From: Lachnospiraceae bacterium
GTDB taxonomy: Bacteria; Bacillota; Clostridia; Lachnospirales; Lachnospiraceae
DNA: 6,340 nucleotides
Reading direction: 5' to 3'
Assembly (NCBI GenBank): GCA_003488965.1
Contig: DNJW01000338.1
Coordinates: 3,452-9,791 of the forward strand
In this document: piece by piece, positions 6,020-6,340 of the stretch
Numbering within the stretch: position 1 is the stretch's first letter
Layout: each line of letters begins with the position of its first letter
Notes under the pieces: model-generated
What the model saw: the letters and a program-made list of their open reading frames with translations, nothing else
What the model was told of the DNA's origin: nothing
The model's database searches: none
Program-made: the position numbers and the translations under genes

Positions 6020-6047
6020 AAACTAAAACTATAAAAACTGCCCTATC

Positions 6048-6061
6048 ATCATTCATGATTC
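6048..6061 (-). repeat. Near-palindromic repeat GAATCATGNATGAT, downstream copy
   Basis: GAATCATGAATGAT matches the other copy at 13 of 14 positions and begins exactly 99 bp after it. The core ATCAT..ATGAT is an inverted repeat. It lies directly between the GC-rich hairpin and the T-rich promoter tract, a natural place for an operator. Confidence 0.5.
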
Positions 6062-6067
6062 CTTAAA

Positions 6068-6100
6068 TTCTGCCGCCGGCATTATTGCGGGGCGGCAGAA
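6068..6100 (-). terminator. GC-rich hairpin, probable terminator of the upstream gene
   Basis: A perfect 10-bp stem (TTCTGCCGCC / GGCGGCAGAA) encloses a 13-nt loop in which GCA and TGC can pair further. It lies about 88 nt past the stop of the SPKTGE-ending gene. The stem is very stable, but the following run on the minus strand is only UUUAAGG, so termination may be incomplete. The plus strand has no U-run after it. The structure is clear; the role is inferred from position. Confidence 0.5.
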
Positions 6101-6126
6101 CAACCACATGTTGGGAATAAATATTT

Positions 6127-6140
6127 ACGGGTCAGCCCGT
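6127..6140. repeat. Small hairpin ACGGG/CCCGT
   Basis: A 5-bp inverted repeat with a 4-nt loop (minus strand ACGGG CUGA CCCGU) can be extended by two A-U pairs with one bulge. It is followed by an AT-rich stretch that is not a clean U-run. It may add to the downstream hairpin as a two-part terminator, or mean nothing. Confidence 0.3.
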
Positions 6141-6146
6141 TAAGTA

Positions 6147-6160
6147 ATCATGCATGATTC
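6147..6160 (-). repeat. Near-palindromic repeat GAATCATGNATGAT, upstream copy
   Basis: GAATCATGCATGAT contains the core of a perfect 14-bp palindrome AATCATGCATGATT (6146-6159). A 13-of-14 match lies 99 bp further along the minus strand. A dimeric DNA-binding protein could recognise such a site. Confidence 0.55.
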
Positions 6161-6187
6161 AATATTTGTTCTGATTTTCCGTCTGGA

Positions 6188-6340
6188 TTATTCTCCTGTC
6201 TTAGGAGAAACTGCAGGGTCTGCCATAGCTGCGGGAGCTGCTGCTGCCGGAACGGAAGCTGCTTTTGTATTATCTGAGGAACTGCTGCTGTTGCTGCCGT
6301 TGTCAGAAGAGCCACCGTCATTGCTGCTGTTGCTGCTGTC
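6188..6340 (-). CDS. C-terminal end of a protein with a Ser/Asn/Gly/Ala-rich tail ending in SPKTGE (partial)
   Basis: Fifty codons of an open frame enter from the right edge and stop at TAA (6190-6188). The first half is low-complexity Ser/Asn/Asp/Gly (for example SSNSSNDGG and SNSSSSSDN); the second half is Ala/Pro-rich and ends AVSPKTGE. Such linkers are typical of surface or secreted proteins. SPKTG resembles a sortase sorting motif, yet the chain ends one residue later, with none of the usual hydrophobic segment and basic tail. Reading on past the stop, or in the other two frames, gives no hydrophobic stretch either, so no simple frameshift explains it. A 15-bp direct repeat (6283-6297 and 6322-6336) 39 bp apart keeps the frame. 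Function cannot be told from this fragment. Confidence 0.7.
   Translation of the reverse strand, partial: DSSNSSNDGGSSDNGSNSSSSSDNTKAASVPAAAAPAAMADPAVSPKTGE

Larger units (their letters stand above)
5843..6187. other. Intergenic control region between the SPKTGE-ending gene and the polysaccharide operon
   Basis: No convincing gene is present in these 345 bp on either strand. Reading in the direction of transcription it holds a near-perfect palindrome (6147-6160), a small GC hairpin (6127-6140), a large GC-rich hairpin (6068-6100), a second copy of the near-palindrome (6048-6061), a T-rich tract leading to a promoter (5992-6019), and a leader of about 140 nt with a strong RNA hairpin (5905-5936). 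Confidence 0.8.

Noticed and set aside
6241..6340. TGCTGC-rich stretch as a microsatellite or a CRISPR-like repeat.
   Set aside because: It is explained by Ser/Asn/Ala codons in the partial gene; there are no regular spacers or conserved repeat units.
1..6340. Insertion sequences, tRNA or rRNA genes, integrase sites, or an antiphage defence system.
   Set aside because: No transposase or integrase motifs, tRNA-like cloverleaf or defence-type domains were seen; the gene content is explained by polysaccharide synthesis.

Overview
The window reads as the promoter-proximal part of an exopolysaccharide or capsule operon from a Gram-positive anaerobe of the class Clostridia, most likely a Lachnospiraceae-type gut bacterium. 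The basis for this is the Firmicutes arrangement of a PHP-type tyrosine phosphatase, a Wzz-like adaptor and a separate BY-kinase, together with strong AGGAGG-type ribosome binding sites, moderate G+C and an LCP protein of the type seen in Lachnospiraceae polysaccharide loci. The lineage is inferred from gene style and not from a marker gene. Every gene I can support is on the minus strand, so transcription runs from high to low coordinates.

In transcription order: (1) 6340-6188 is the 3' end of an upstream gene coding a low-complexity Ser/Asn/Gly/Ala tail that ends in SPKTGE. (2) 6187-5843 is an intergenic control region of about 345 bp. It has a GC-rich terminator-like hairpin, a pair of near-palindromic repeats exactly 99 bp apart, a sigma-A-like promoter with repeated elements, and an untranslated leader with a strong 13-bp RNA hairpin. 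(3) 5842-2796 holds four tightly packed genes: CpsB/YwqE-type phosphatase, CpsC/CapA-type chain-length adaptor, CpsD/CapB-type tyrosine kinase and a membrane-anchored protein with two Ig-like domains. (4) 2775-2435 holds two very small single-pass membrane proteins I do not recognise. (5) 2445-1450 is an LCP-family protein that appears to have lost key catalytic residues. (6) 1423-47 is the polyprenyl-phosphate sugar-1-phosphate transferase that would start repeat-unit synthesis. (7) 40-20 is a hairpin just after it. No glycosyltransferase, flippase or polymerase is visible; they would be expected beyond the left edge.

A likely working model: the sugar-1-phosphate transferase primes undecaprenyl phosphate on the inner membrane leaflet; the adaptor and kinase control polymerisation through phosphorylation of a tyrosine-rich kinase tail; the PHP phosphatase reverses this; and the LCP protein would normally attach the finished polymer to the cell wall. 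The Ig-like protein and the two miniproteins sit inside this module and may be uncharacterised parts of the same membrane assembly.

I do not see a wholly new system. The points most worth a second look are the apparently inactive LCP protein, the leader hairpin whose G-U pairs fit only the minus-strand transcript, the 99-bp-spaced palindromic repeats, the unusual adaptor/kinase junction, and the three unassigned membrane proteins.
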